From assembly GCA_009733575.1 (NCBI GenBank), contig ML770123.1:5535-18631 (forward strand): DNA of 13,097 bases. The letters are read 5' to 3'. The position numbers and the translations under genes were made by a program. The notes beneath the pieces are model-generated. The model was not told the DNA's origin, did not search any database, and was given only the letters and a program-made list of their open reading frames with translations. Source of the stretch: Gymnopus androsaceus JB14. Its lineage: Eukaryota > Basidiomycota > Agaricomycetes > Agaricales > Omphalotaceae. Shown piece after piece: positions 1 to 8,358 of this stretch. Numbering within the stretch: position 1 is the first letter of the stretch; the number at the start of each line of letters is the position of its first letter.

Positions 1-2455
1 TGGCCCTCTACGGGCTAGACGGCGTTCTTCTTCTTGGTACCACCATGAGCCCACTAAGCGGTTTGGGTTCGGAAGCTGGGCGAAAGCTTGGCTCAATGGG
101 GTTACCACAGTGTATGCTCAACGTTCAGGTATCTCTTTGGCAGCCCCTGGAGCTGCAGGTGGTGGAGGTGGCGGTGTAGGCGGGGTGCTGTTATCAACAG
201 CGAAGAATTCACCAAGTTCCAGGCTGAGCAGGAGCGTTTCACCATGCACTACTTCAAACGAGACTCTTGTTCAGGTGAAATTGCATTTGATGCTGAGAAA
301 GCCAACTCGGCAGCTCTCCAGGCCAAGTTGGATAGCATTGCGAAGGAACACGGGAACCTCTAGCCTGTTTTCGATCCTTTGAAAGCTTGCTACTTTGACT
401 CGTCTTGGAACTGGGTCCGTCAGGACGCCCTGATAATGTACTAGGATATATTCTTTGGACGACTGTCAATTGCGAAATCACAGCTCGCTGTATCCATCTT
501 CTCAACCGTGCTGACCCTGAGATGTTGGTGTACATGCAGTACACTGTGATCCGAGCAAGGGAGAAACCTACAAGCTCACCAAAGAGTTCGGTCAACAACT
601 CATCGACAACACTCGTCAAGTTATCGGGCAACCACCCATTTATAAAGATGGTATGTTTTTTTTTCATAACAGTTATCTTTACTTTACTTATACTATACCA
701 TTCTAGTCACTTTCCCAGCTGCTCCGCATACAGAGGTCACAAGGGTGAAATTGTTTATACAGAGGTCTTGCATGAGAACATTCGCAAATTGGAGGCCTAC
801 ATGGAAGAAATGGCTCGAAGTGATATGGTCTCGGGTGCCGTCAATATCCAGAGGACAATGTGATGAAGCTCTGGACAATCGTCAAGTCCCAGTCAGAGAT
901 CAGCGATGACCAGAAAAACCGCATCAAGGCTCTTTATGAAGGTGTTGTTCGCTCGCTGAGAACGAAAGGTGCTGAACCTTGCCCTCGCACTCCTTGAAGC
1001 CGAAGGTCCTCATCACAGTTCCTCCAACCTCAGGTATCTGGTATTGCCACTGTATCTGCCAATAAAGTCCCTCTTCTGCATCTGAAGAGAAAGGTTGGGA
1101 CCAACTGGGAGTACAGCAGCAACCTTACCAGTGTCTACCTTAACATCCTCCACAAGATTGCCACCGCCGGAACAACTTTCAAGGTTAAGAATGCCTTGCT
1201 CACCGGAGTTGGTAAAGGCTCAATTTGCGTTGAAGTGGTCAAGGGCTTGTTTTCTGGTGGTGCGCACATTGTCATCACCACATCCCGCCACAACCGCTCC
1301 AACAGTTGAATATTACCAGTCTATATTCCAGACATTTGGAAGTCGCGGATCTGCTCTTACCGTTGTACCTTTCAACCAAGACTCGAAGCAGGACGTGGAA
1401 GCTCTTGTTAACTACATTTGGAATGGATCTCAACTTCATTCTTCCCTTTGCTGGAATTCCTGAGAATGGCCGTGAGATTGATGGTATCGACAACAAGTCC
1501 GAGTTGGCTCACTGCATCATGTTGACCAACTTGTTGCGTATTCTGGGAGCAGTCAAGGGAAAGCAAGCCAGCCGACAATTCCTCACTTGTCCGACGCAGG
1601 TCATCCTTCCATTATCCCCCAACCACGGTTTGTTTGGTAATGACAGCTTGTACTCTGACTCAAAGATTTCTTTGGAAACGCTCTTCCAGCGTTGGACTTC
1701 AGAAAGCTGGGGTGAATATCTCAGTCTCACTGGGGCTGTTATTGGGTATGTTGCAACTTTTATCGAGCCTCGGTCATTTCCAACTTTCTTTTACTAGGTG
1801 GACTCGTGGGTACAACGCTTATGGGGCTGACGAACATCATTGCTCACAAGCTCAAAAGCTATGGCATCCGCACGTTCTCTGCGAAGGAGATGGCTTTCAA
1901 TATCCTTGGTCTTATGCACCCGCTTCTTTTCAGTATCACTCAAGATGAACCGATCTGGGCTGATCTCAATGGTGGGGATGGACCGACTCCCTGACCTGGC
2001 AGAGATCACTACTCGTATTCAAAGCTCTCTGATGAAGGAGAGTGACCTCCGTCGCGCTATTGCTCATGACAACGCCACTGACTACAAGATTCTCAACGGA
2101 GTTGACGCAGAATGTTTGATCCAGACTGTCGACGTTCTCCCTCATGCTAATTTCCGCTTCAAGTTTCCTGATCTTGAGACTCAGGAAACTCTCATCAATG
2201 TCACCAAGCTTTGTGATCTGATTGATTTAGAGAAAGTCATGGTCGTCACAGGCTCTGGTGAAGCTGGGCCATGGGGTAATTCACGTACTCGCTGGGAGAT
2301 GGAGGCTTGAGGCTCGTTCACCATCCATCGAAGGTGCTATTGAAATGGCTTGGATGATGGGGTACATCAAGCACTTTGATGGTCGTCTGAAAGATGGTTC
2401 ATTATCTATTTTCATAGTGCCAATGCTTTACAGTCTCTCAAAATTGCTTGTGACA
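1..2455 (+). pseudogene. FAS2: FAS2 (fatty acid synthase alpha subunit) pseudogene, first fragment: linker, central structural region, KR, start of KS
   Basis: FAS2 carries the ACP, ketoreductase and ketosynthase of the cytosolic fungal type I fatty acid synthase. Fragments match it in order across all three + frames: a Gly-rich linker then AVINSEEFTKFQAEQE (about 150-230), PVFDPLKA and SSWNWVRQDAL (364-435), CEITARCI and NRADPEML (about 470-530), KLEAYMEEMA (about 785-815), the KR nucleotide-binding region TGVGKGSI (about 1200-1225), the KR Tyr/Lys motif LYSDSK (about 1650), and ADLNGG, RTRWEMEA and KHFDGRLKDGS (to about 2400). Introns at 651-706 (phase 1) and 1746-1797 remain in place, so this is a DNA-level copy, not a retrocopy. 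Stops occur at 361-363, 442-444 and near 993, and the frame shifts near 80-100, 180, 460, 545, 740, 860, 1300, 1410, 1810, 1985 and 2310. After RLKDGS the text jumps to ANALQSLKIACDT, so roughly 250 codons including most of the first KS half are missing. The 5' end lies outside the window. Identity is from family knowledge; decay is seen directly. Confidence 0.9.
2448..2455. repeat. Left target-site duplication of the 4.2-kb element (TTGTGACA)
   Basis: TTGTGACA sits here and again at 6645-6652, just outside the two ends of the inverted-repeat element. Both copies encode the same FAS2 residues: the left reads KIACDT and the right reads VCDNILSGKAKV, so the Cys-Asp codons are duplicated. Coding context therefore supports a true duplication. 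The neighbouring bases are also similar (attgC before, C or A after), so the duplication could be 8 to 10 bp. An 8-bp TSD is typical of hAT transposons. Confidence 0.8.
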
Positions 2456-2539
2456 CTTCAGGCTGCATTAAAATCTAACAAGTTAGATAGTCCAAAGTGT
2501 AACAATCCAGTATCTAATAAGATGTAAATCCTATGGAAA

Positions 2540-2690
2540 TCCAAGGCCATGGATTCCAGGCCTAACCATATTCCAGGCCTAACCATGGATTCCAAGGCTC
2601 AACATGGATTCTATGAGGCCAGGACCTCTGGCACTCCTTACCAATGGATTCCAGTGCCACTATTGTGTAGCTTGACAGTGGATTCCAAGG
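2540..2690. repeat. Subterminal CATGGATTCC repeats, left end
   Basis: The near-palindromic core ATGGATTCC(A) recurs at roughly 20-50 bp spacing just inside the left terminus and is mirrored at about 6425-6560 on the right. Clusters of short subterminal repeats are known transposase-binding regions in hAT elements. Here that role is inferred from position only. Confidence 0.6.
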
Positions 2691-2998
2691 ACCTATGTAT
2701 ACATATGTAGGACTATGTTTGATGGTTGTAGGGGAGCATGTGTGACATGTGTGAGGAAAAATTAAAGTTGGTTATCTGATTCTGTAACACCTTTAAAATC
2801 ATGAAAAATACAGACAGTTATAAGGGAAAAGGTGTGACATGTGTGACATATGTGACAAAAAAAATAAACTTGGTCATCTGATCCTATAATTACTGAAAAA
2901 ATCATAAAAAATATCGAAAATATTTAGGAAGCAATGTTGCATCCAGTGTATGGAAGGTATTACAATGAAGAGAATCTATATTCTACAAATTATTATAC

Positions 2999-3310
2999 AG
3001 TATGGAATCCATACACTACAACATGGAATCCATACACTACAACATGGAATCCATATACTACAGTATGGAATCCATACACTACAATATGGAATCCATATAC
3101 TACATTATGGAATCCATAGATTACAACATGGAATCCATATACTACATTATGGAATCCATACACTACAACATGGATCATAACTACATTATGGAATCCATAT
3201 ACACAACAATGAATCCATATACTACAACATGGAATCCATATTATACACAACATGGAATCCATATACTAAACTGGAATCCATAACAAATCATTATACAATA
3301 TGGAGTCCAT
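2999..3310 (+). repeat. 21-bp tandem array (unit like catggaatccatacactacaa), left arm
   Basis: About eight consecutive units keep an exact 21-bp period from about 3000 to 3170. Around five more degenerate or indel-bearing units follow, up to about 3310. Each unit contains ATGGAATCCAT, which is palindromic except for its central base and is the same core as the subterminal repeats. Because 21 is divisible by 3, all frames stay open on both strands, which produces spurious reading frames such as repeated YTTTWNP. The opposite arm holds a shorter inverted array. Confidence 0.9.
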
Positions 3311-3443
3311 TGGGGCAGCAAGGGCCCCATAACATTTTTGACATTTTTAATGATTTTAGAGGCCCCTTTATAAGTGGGCCTAGTACTTGTAACTTATTAG
3401 TAACATTAGAAGTACCTATGATCTGGACTTGTACTGAATTAGT

Positions 3444-3451
3444 ACTAAGAA
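3444..3451. repeat. Left TSD of nested 600-bp element (ACTAAGAA)
   Basis: ACTAAGAA here is repeated at 4052-4059. The opposite arm of the host element keeps the unoccupied version: reverse-complemented, it reads agtACTAAAGAAGTATCAATAAGTC around 5715-5745. The filled site reads agtACTAAGAA, insert, ACTAAGAAGTAATCAATAAGTC. An 8-bp TSD fits the hAT superfamily. Confidence 0.75.
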
Positions 3452-3970
3452 GGATAATTCTATTGAACAACCCCGCTGGCGTTAGAACAACCTCAAATAA
3501 CCCTTACTAATTTTGTCACGCCGGCTGTCCTCTGAACGCATGTGTTCATCCGGGACTCGGCATCCATTTCCTTCCATGTTAATACCCTCTGTCCAAGCTC
3601 CAGTCTACTCAACTCAAGTCTCATTCCACTTGAAGCAAAGATGTTTAGGGTTCGACGCGTCAGGTGCATTGTGACCGACACATCGTATTTGAGTTGCGCT
3701 AGTATGTATTTTACCACCGATACACAGACTCGCGACTTGAATGCATCATCCCTCATATCCAAGAATTCAATCATTCTACCAGTGACCGACAAATAGTATT
3801 AAACCTACAAAGTACCTACTAATGTAGGTTGTGGATATCCGGTATATGTTTACCCAAAGGCGCCACAGCATGATATAGCTACAGCTGCATCAAAGCAATA
3901 GTAAGCAAGTGCTTGTTAAGAGTAAAGTACAAGCGGAAAACGCTTGTATCGCATTAGTGTGACCGCCTGG

Positions 3971-3995
3971 GACTCCGGTGTGACGATCCGGAGTC
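3971..3995. repeat. Hairpin GACTCCGG / CCGGAGTC
   Basis: A perfect 8-bp stem (3971-3978 with 3988-3995) encloses a 9-base loop inside the nested MITE. It sits directly next to a second hairpin of similar size. Confidence 0.75.
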
Positions 3996-3997
3996 TT

Positions 3998-4024
3998 GAG
4001 GGTTGTTACTTGCGAACAACCCTC
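3998..4024. repeat. Hairpin GAGGGTTGT / ACAACCCTC
   Basis: A perfect 9-bp stem (3998-4006 with 4016-4024) encloses a 9-base loop. Its ACAACCC arm repeats the core of the MITE's terminal inverted repeat, so it may be an internal copy of a transposase-binding site. Confidence 0.75.
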
Positions 4025-4051
4025 CAACAGGGTTGTCGGAAGAAATAATCC

Positions 4052-4059
4052 ACTAAGAA
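4052..4059. repeat. Right TSD of nested 600-bp element (ACTAAGAA)
   Basis: This is the exact repeat of 3444-3451 and immediately follows the AATAATCC terminus of the nested element. Confidence 0.75.
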
Positions 4060-4889
4060 GTAATCAATAAGTCAGACTAGTACTTTCAGTCAATGCGTCA
4101 CTTAGGCATTCCAAAATGAACAGATTCAGCGAGGGCATATAAGTACTAGCTGGATGCATTGATAGTTCAATGTACTAATTACTAATAGAAATATCTAGTC
4201 TAACTTATCAGTAGCTACTGTAGTACTCTAGAAGTATTGATAAGCTGGACTAGTAATTGTAATTAGACATTAGAAGACTATCAAGTTGCCAGACTAAGTA
4301 CTTATATGTCTACTATAGAAGTATCAATACTAGTATAAGTACTAGAGTTCCACTGGTAGTAAGATATAAGTACTAGTCTGACTTATTGATACTTTTATTG
4401 AACTGATCTAAGTACTAATACAAGTACTAAGTCTGACTTATCAATACTTCTAATACAGTAGCTACTGATAAGTCGGACTAACTAATTGTATTAGTACATT
4501 AGAACTACCAATGCATCAGACTAGTACTTGTGTACTAGTACTTATAATAGTACTATAGAAGTATCAATACTAGTATAGTATTAGTAGTTTCCACTGTAGT
4601 AGAGATATAAGTTACATTCTGACTTATTGATACTTCTATAGTAGACATATAAGTACTAGTCTAATGCATTGATAGTTCTAATGTACTAATACAAGTACTA
4701 GTCCGACTTATCAGTAAGTACTATAGAAGTATTGATAAGTCAGACTAGTACTTATATCTCTATACATAGAATAGTACTTTAGAACTATCAATTTGCCAAG
4801 ACTAGTACTTGTGTACTAGTACTTATGATAGTAACTATAGAGAATCAATACTCGTATATTATTAGTAGTTCACTGTAGTAGAGATTCTC
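4060..4889. repeat. AAGTACTAG / TTATTGATACTTC palindrome-rich inner arm, left
   Basis: This stretch is built from recurring AAGTACTAGT, GACTTATTGATACTTCT and ATTAGTAGTTCCACTGTAGTA blocks in both orientations, mostly derivatives of the palindromes AGTACT and ACTAGT. It contains no gene. The right counterpart (5586-5800) is only about 200 bp, so the left has expanded by repeated duplication and inversion. The blocks next to the centre, AATACTCGTAT and TTAGTAGTTCACTGTAGTA (about 4848-4880), are inverted at 5586-5625. Confidence 0.75.
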
Positions 4890-5585
4890 TACATCAGCAA
4901 AACCTGGGTGTACTGCACAGAACTGCACAGTTCTGTGCAGCACCCATAGCACCCATAGCACCAATAGCAAGGTACCCATCTGTGCAGAACTATGGATTGC
5001 TATTGCTGCTATAGGTTGCTATGGAATGTACCGTTTCGAGGCATTTGATTGTGGAATGGCTCTATTCAATACAAATATATATTAATCTTTTGAATTGCTT
5101 CGTTGCCACTTTGCAAGAACAAAATTGGATGAAGGAATCATAAAATCATATATTTACTAGTCATAGTAGGAATGAGAAACTAGTAGAACTATTAATATAA
5201 CTACATATCTGTAATAATACTAGTATATATCATAGGTGGTGACCCGCACGCTGTCAGAGACATTGCTTAAATGCAACTACATGCCAAATTCCAAACCCAA
5301 GTGGCTCAGGATTGACTTGAGGGGGGGGAAAAAAAGAGCTCGTCGAAGTCTAAGTTACGACAATGCATTATATAGTGTTGGCGGGAGAAACCAACAGCTG
5401 TCAAGCGGCGAAAATGATGCCAAAATGGGTTGACAGCTGCATTGACAGCTTTGTGATCCCGTAGAAACTCATAGCAAGCCATAGGAACCCATAGCAGTTC
5501 ATAGTTCTGTGCAGGACTATGGCTGCTATGACCCGCTATGGCTTGCTATGGCTCCTATGACCATCTCACAGGTTTTGCTGATGTA
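4890..5585. mobile_element. Central 0.7-kb TIR element (CATCAGCAAAACCT termini, flanked by TA)
   Basis: TACATCAGCAAAACCTG at the left (4890-4906) is inverted at the right (CAGGTTTTGCTGATGTA, 5569-5585). TA at both ends could be the TSD of a Tc1/mariner-like MITE, or simply the last bases of the TIR. Inside each end are short repeats of CCATAGCA in direct and inverted order (about 4940-5035 and 5465-5560). The core, about 5040-5460, is AT-rich on the left and has no convincing gene; an open frame at 5236-5433 has no recognisable features. On the left, ten extra bases (gagattctct) separate it from the outer arm, and these are missing on the right. Whether it is a later insertion or the original centre of the large element is open. 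Confidence 0.65.
4913..4940. repeat. 28-bp perfect palindrome (CTGCACAGAACTG ... CAGTTCTGTGCAG)
   Basis: Thirteen bases (4913-4925) pair perfectly with 4928-4940 around a 2-base centre, just inside the left end of the central element. Half-sites with TTCTGTGCAG or CTGTGCAGAACTATGG recur near 4978 and 5505, so this looks like a duplicated inverted protein-binding site within the transposon. Confidence 0.8.
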
Positions 5586-5800
5586 CTACAGTGGAACTAC
5601 TAATACTATACGAGTATTGATATTCCTATAGTACTATTATAAGTACTAGTACACAAGTACTAGTCTGGCACATTGATAGTTCTAAAGTACTATTCTAATG
5701 TACTAATACAAGTACTAGTCTGACTTATTGATACTTCTTTAGTACTAATCTAAGTACTAGTCCAAGTCATAGGTATTTCTAATGTACTAATAAGTACAAG
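5586..5800. repeat. AAGTACTAG-rich inner arm, right
   Basis: This is the inverted counterpart of the inner left arm, with TACTACAGTGGAACTACTAAT at its central end and AGTACTAGTCTGACTTATTGA blocks. It holds no coding sequence. It preserves the empty site matching the 600-bp MITE insertion in the left arm. Confidence 0.75.
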
Positions 5801-5879
5801 TACTAGGCCCACTTATAAAGGGGGCCTCTAAAATCATCAAAAATGTCGAAAATGTTATGGGGGGCCCTTGCTGCCCTTA

Positions 5880-6100
5880 TGGACTCCATATTGTATAATG
5901 ATTGTAGTATATGGATTCCATGTTGTAGTATATGGATTCCATATGTAGTATATGGTATTATGGATTCAGTAGTAATGGATTCCATGTTGTAGTGTATGGA
6001 TTCCATAATGTAGTATATGGATTCCATGTTGTAGTGTATGGATTCCATGTTGTAGTATATGGATTCCATGTTGTAGTGTATGGATTCCATACTGTATAAT
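5880..6100 (-). repeat. 21-bp tandem array, right arm (inverted, about 10 units)
   Basis: Units like tgtatggattccatgttgtag are the reverse complement of the left array. About five to six units near 5980-6085 keep the exact 21-bp period. The units near 5880-5980 are broken by indels, as on the inner side of the left array. Confidence 0.9.
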
Positions 6101-6424
6101 AATTTGTAGAATATAGATTCTCTTCACTGTAATACTTTCCATACACTGGATGCAACATTGCTTCCTAAATATTTTCGATATTTTTTTATGATTTTTTCAG
6201 TAATTATAGGATCAGATGACCAAGTTTAATTTTTTTTTTGTCACATATGTCACACATGTCACACCTTTTCCCTTATGACTGTCTGTATTTTTCATGATTT
6301 TACAGGTGTTATGGAATCAGATGACTAACTTTAATTTTTCTTTACACATGTTACACATGTCACACATGTCACACATGCTCCCCTACAACCATCAAACATA
6401 GTCCTACATATGTATACATAGGTC

Positions 6425-6560
6425 CTTGGAATCCACTGTCAAGCTGTACAATAGTGGCACTGGAATCCATTGGTAAGGAGTGCCAGAGGTCCTGGCCCCA
6501 TGGAATCCATGTTGAGCCCTGGAATCCATGGTTAGGCCTGGAATCCATGGCCTTGGATTT
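6425..6560. repeat. Subterminal GGAATCCATG repeats, right end
   Basis: Several GGAATCCATGG-type cores lie within 200 bp of the right terminus and mirror the left subterminal set. The longest open frame here (6454-6756) runs from transposon into FAS2 and is not a gene. Confidence 0.6.
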
Positions 6561-6644
6561 CCATAGGATTTACATCTTATTAGATACTGGATTGTTACAC
6601 TTTGGACTATCTAACTTGTTAGATTTTAAGGCAGCCTGGAATGT

Positions 6645-6652
6645 TTGTGACA
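6645..6652. repeat. Right target-site duplication (TTGTGACA)
   Basis: This is an exact repeat of 2448-2455. FAS2 coding resumes here with CDNILSGKAKV, which overlaps the residues already encoded at the left junction. Confidence 0.8.
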
Positions 6653-7990
6653 ACATCTTGTCGGGCAAGGCCAAGGTCATGGTTGCCAGAGGTTTTGATG
6701 ATATCAATGAAGAAGGTTCTTATGAGTTCGCTATGGGTTGCAATGGAGATGTCTAGACCAACTGCAAGTACTCGCGCAGGGGTGAGTTCCTTCGTCTTCC
6801 GCTCTAGTTCTTTTACTGATTCGCATTACAGTTCATGGCACAAGGTAGTGGCATGCACATTGTCATGAGCGTGAAGACTGCTTTGGAACTTGGTTGCCTT
6901 GTTCGTTGCATTTTGGGCTTCACCTCTACTTCTACGTACATCTTTGCTTCTTTTGACTTTTAGTTTTAACTCATCTCTTCTACTAGTGACAAGGCTGGCC
7001 GATCTGTCCCTGTTCCTGGTCGTGGACTGCTTACCGTCACTCAAGAAATCCCTTCAAAATGCCTTCTTCCTATTCTTGATATTGCCTATTGCTCCACCAA
7101 CTCTCCTTCCGTCGCACATAAGTCTTGCAATGGCTTGCTCATGAACAAACACAATTACAGGATGAGATTGAGGCTCAGAAGGCCTCTGGGGAAACTGTTG
7201 ACAAGGAGTACTATTCGTCAAGAGTGGCTGCAATCAAGCAAGAAGCTGCACATCAGGAGAAGGAGGCGCTCGCTACATATGGATGCTAGAAGGAAGTGAT
7301 CCTCACATTGCTCCTCTGCGCTGGAGCATTGGCTGTATGGGGTCTGACCATTGACGGCATCAATGTCCTTTCTATTCACGGTACCAGTACGCAGGCCAAC
7401 GTTAGTTTACAGCTCAATCTCTACATTTTGCTTTTACTGATGTCCCAAACAGGAGGAGAACAAGACTCATTTTTGGAACTTGATTTTCAAGAACCTTGGT
7501 CGAACTCCAGGTAACATTGTTTCTATTGTGGCTCAGATGAGTCTTGATCTCGCTGAGTCATTCAGAGGTTTGTTTCTTTTCCTTTACTTTGCTAAACATA
7601 ATTGATCATTGTACTGTAGACTGTTGCAATTGCTTTTGCTCAAGCTTCAAAATATCTTTGCCTTGGAGCGAGCGCCTTTTGCTGTTCACAATGATCCTCA
7701 ATTGTTTGCATCAAACTCAATACATCTTTACTTGGTTTACGACACATTGTTTGCATTGGACTCTACTTTGCATAGGATTTTGGTGTACGTTTCCTTTTCT
7801 CTTTTTCTCCTCATTTGTTCTTGCAACTAACAGCCCTTTTAGGGCAGCCAACATCCTCACTACACCTTTTGCACTTCCTCAGAGACATCGAAGCAAAAAG
7901 CACTATAACTCAATCAAAATGGACTTGTGGTCTACAGCGCACGATAGCTATGACATGGAGTTCTACAAACCGGATTGGCTAGGGGAGGTC
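6645..7990 (+). pseudogene. FAS2: FAS2 pseudogene, second fragment: KS C-terminal half, truncated
   Basis: Reading resumes directly after the transposon with CDNILSGKAKV then FDDINEEGSYEFA, followed by EMSRP and TRAG, an intron at 6782-6831, QGSGMHIVMS and KTALELGC, an intron at 6936-6986 (phase 2), DKAGRSVPVPGRGLLTV, LPILDIAY, LEGSDPHIAPLR, LSIHGTSTQAN, an intron at 7401-7452, and HFWNLIFKNLGRTPGNIV. The HGTST histidine (CAC 7377-7379) is one of the two KS catalytic histidines. The second, normally in a GHSKGG-type motif, is not seen: the sequence reads MSLDLAESF instead. Frame breaks occur near 6740, 7115, 7140-7300 and 7350. After 7570 similarity is weak: two more introns seem present (about 7569-7619 and 7793-7842), and HPHYTF at about 7851-7868 may be the HPRYLF motif. 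No phosphopantetheine transferase domain is recognisable before similarity ends. Confidence 0.85.
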
Positions 7991-8358
7991 ATTATTTGAA
8001 GGATGTGCTTGGTGCTGGATTTGTATTTTTCTTGGGAGGATTGAAGATTTTTTTTTGTATTATAGTTTCAATTCGTGATGTATCTTGTTGGCTTAACTGT
8101 ATATAGTCTGCTTTATGGATAAAAATTGCTGTGCGTTTGACCTCAATTAGGTCTTTGCATGAATCACTTTGATCACCCCAAAAGTTCTTTGCCGAACCGG
8201 GGGTAGCTCGGCCGGAAGTTTTTGCAAACCCTTATGTAAGATCTGATCTCGGAGAGATGCGATTTGCGCCGTCCTGGTCCTTTCTTTTCTCCCCTCATGT
8301 AACCTTCCAACCAACGAGCTCCGGTATCTATCCTGAACCAATCTCATACTGAACTTCA

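Larger units (their letters stand above)
2459..3443 (+). repeat. Left arm of the long inverted repeat
   Basis: This arm reads in the same order as the reverse complement of about 5790-6638. Shared landmarks include the TTAAAATCTAACAAG terminus, GGAGCATGTGTGACATGTGTG (near 2732), GGAAGCAATGTTGCATCCAG (near 2927), the 21-bp array, and the GGGGCAGCAAGGGCCCCATAA-like block near 3311. The left arm has an extra short duplication (about 2566-2583) and more 21-bp units than the right. The high similarity of the arms against the heavy decay of the FAS2 host suggests either recent insertion or ongoing homogenisation. Confidence 0.85.
3452..4051. mobile_element. Nested 600-bp hAT-like MITE in the left arm
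   Basis: The insert starts GGATAATTC and ends AAATAATCC, and these ends are imperfect inverted repeats. A stronger internal block pairs ACAACCCCGCTGG (3467-3479) with CCAACAGGGTTGT (4024-4036). It is flanked by the direct repeat ACTAAGAA and is absent from the corresponding point of the other arm, which gives a natural empty site. Base composition is more GC-rich than the host element. Open frames of about 84-99 codons occur inside on both strands (about 3493-3796), but they overlap each other and match nothing I recognise, so I do not call a gene. Confidence 0.8.
5790..6638 (-). repeat. Right arm of the long inverted repeat
   Basis: Reverse-complemented, this region repeats the left arm from CAGGCTGC through the TGTGACATGTG block, the GGAAGCAATGTTGC block, the 21-bp array and the GGCCCCCTTTATAAGTGGGCC-like block. 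Differences are substitutions, extra CACACATGT units near 6340-6380, and fewer 21-bp units. Confidence 0.85.
2456..6644. mobile_element. Large non-autonomous DNA transposon with long terminal inverted repeats (hAT-like), about 4.2 kb, containing nested elements
   Basis: The left end (CTTCAGGCTGCATTAAAATC) and the reverse complement of the right end (ACATTCCAGGCTGCCTTAAAATC) match from CAGGCTGC inward, and the match continues for roughly 0.9 kb per arm with small indels. The element interrupts FAS2 KS codons and is flanked by TTGTGACA. From the ends inward it has ATGGATTCC-type subterminal repeats, a T/A-rich stretch with TGTGACATGTG repeats, a 21-bp tandem array, and AAGTACTAG-rich arms meeting at a central 0.7-kb TIR element. 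No transposase reading frame is visible, so it would need a transposase supplied in trans. The hAT assignment rests on TSD length and the CAG terminus and is inference. The exact termini are uncertain by a few bases because the outermost 3-6 bp differ between ends. Confidence 0.85.

Noticed and set aside
2934..3283. Open frames on both strands encoding repeats such as YTTTWNP, MESIHYN or GIHTLQH.
   Set aside because: They come from the 21-bp tandem DNA unit, which keeps every frame open. All three readings and the opposite strand are equally open, and the array lies in a transposon arm.
3493..3796. Overlapping 84-99 codon frames on both strands inside the nested 600-bp element.
   Set aside because: They are mutually overlapping, have no recognisable motif, and lie in a MITE-sized element; likely chance.
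2456..6644. An LTR retrotransposon or a simple assembly inversion artefact as the explanation of the inverted arms.
   Set aside because: The repeats are inverted, not direct, there is no primer-binding site or polyprotein, and an 8-bp target duplication in FAS2 codons flanks the unit. The arms also differ by indels and by a nested insertion, unlike a fold-back assembly error.
7296..7999. Continuous open frames (e.g. 7544-7999) that might be a separate small membrane protein.
   Set aside because: They overlap FAS2-derived sequence in other frames and run through likely T-rich introns, which create hydrophobic Phe/Leu/Ser text.
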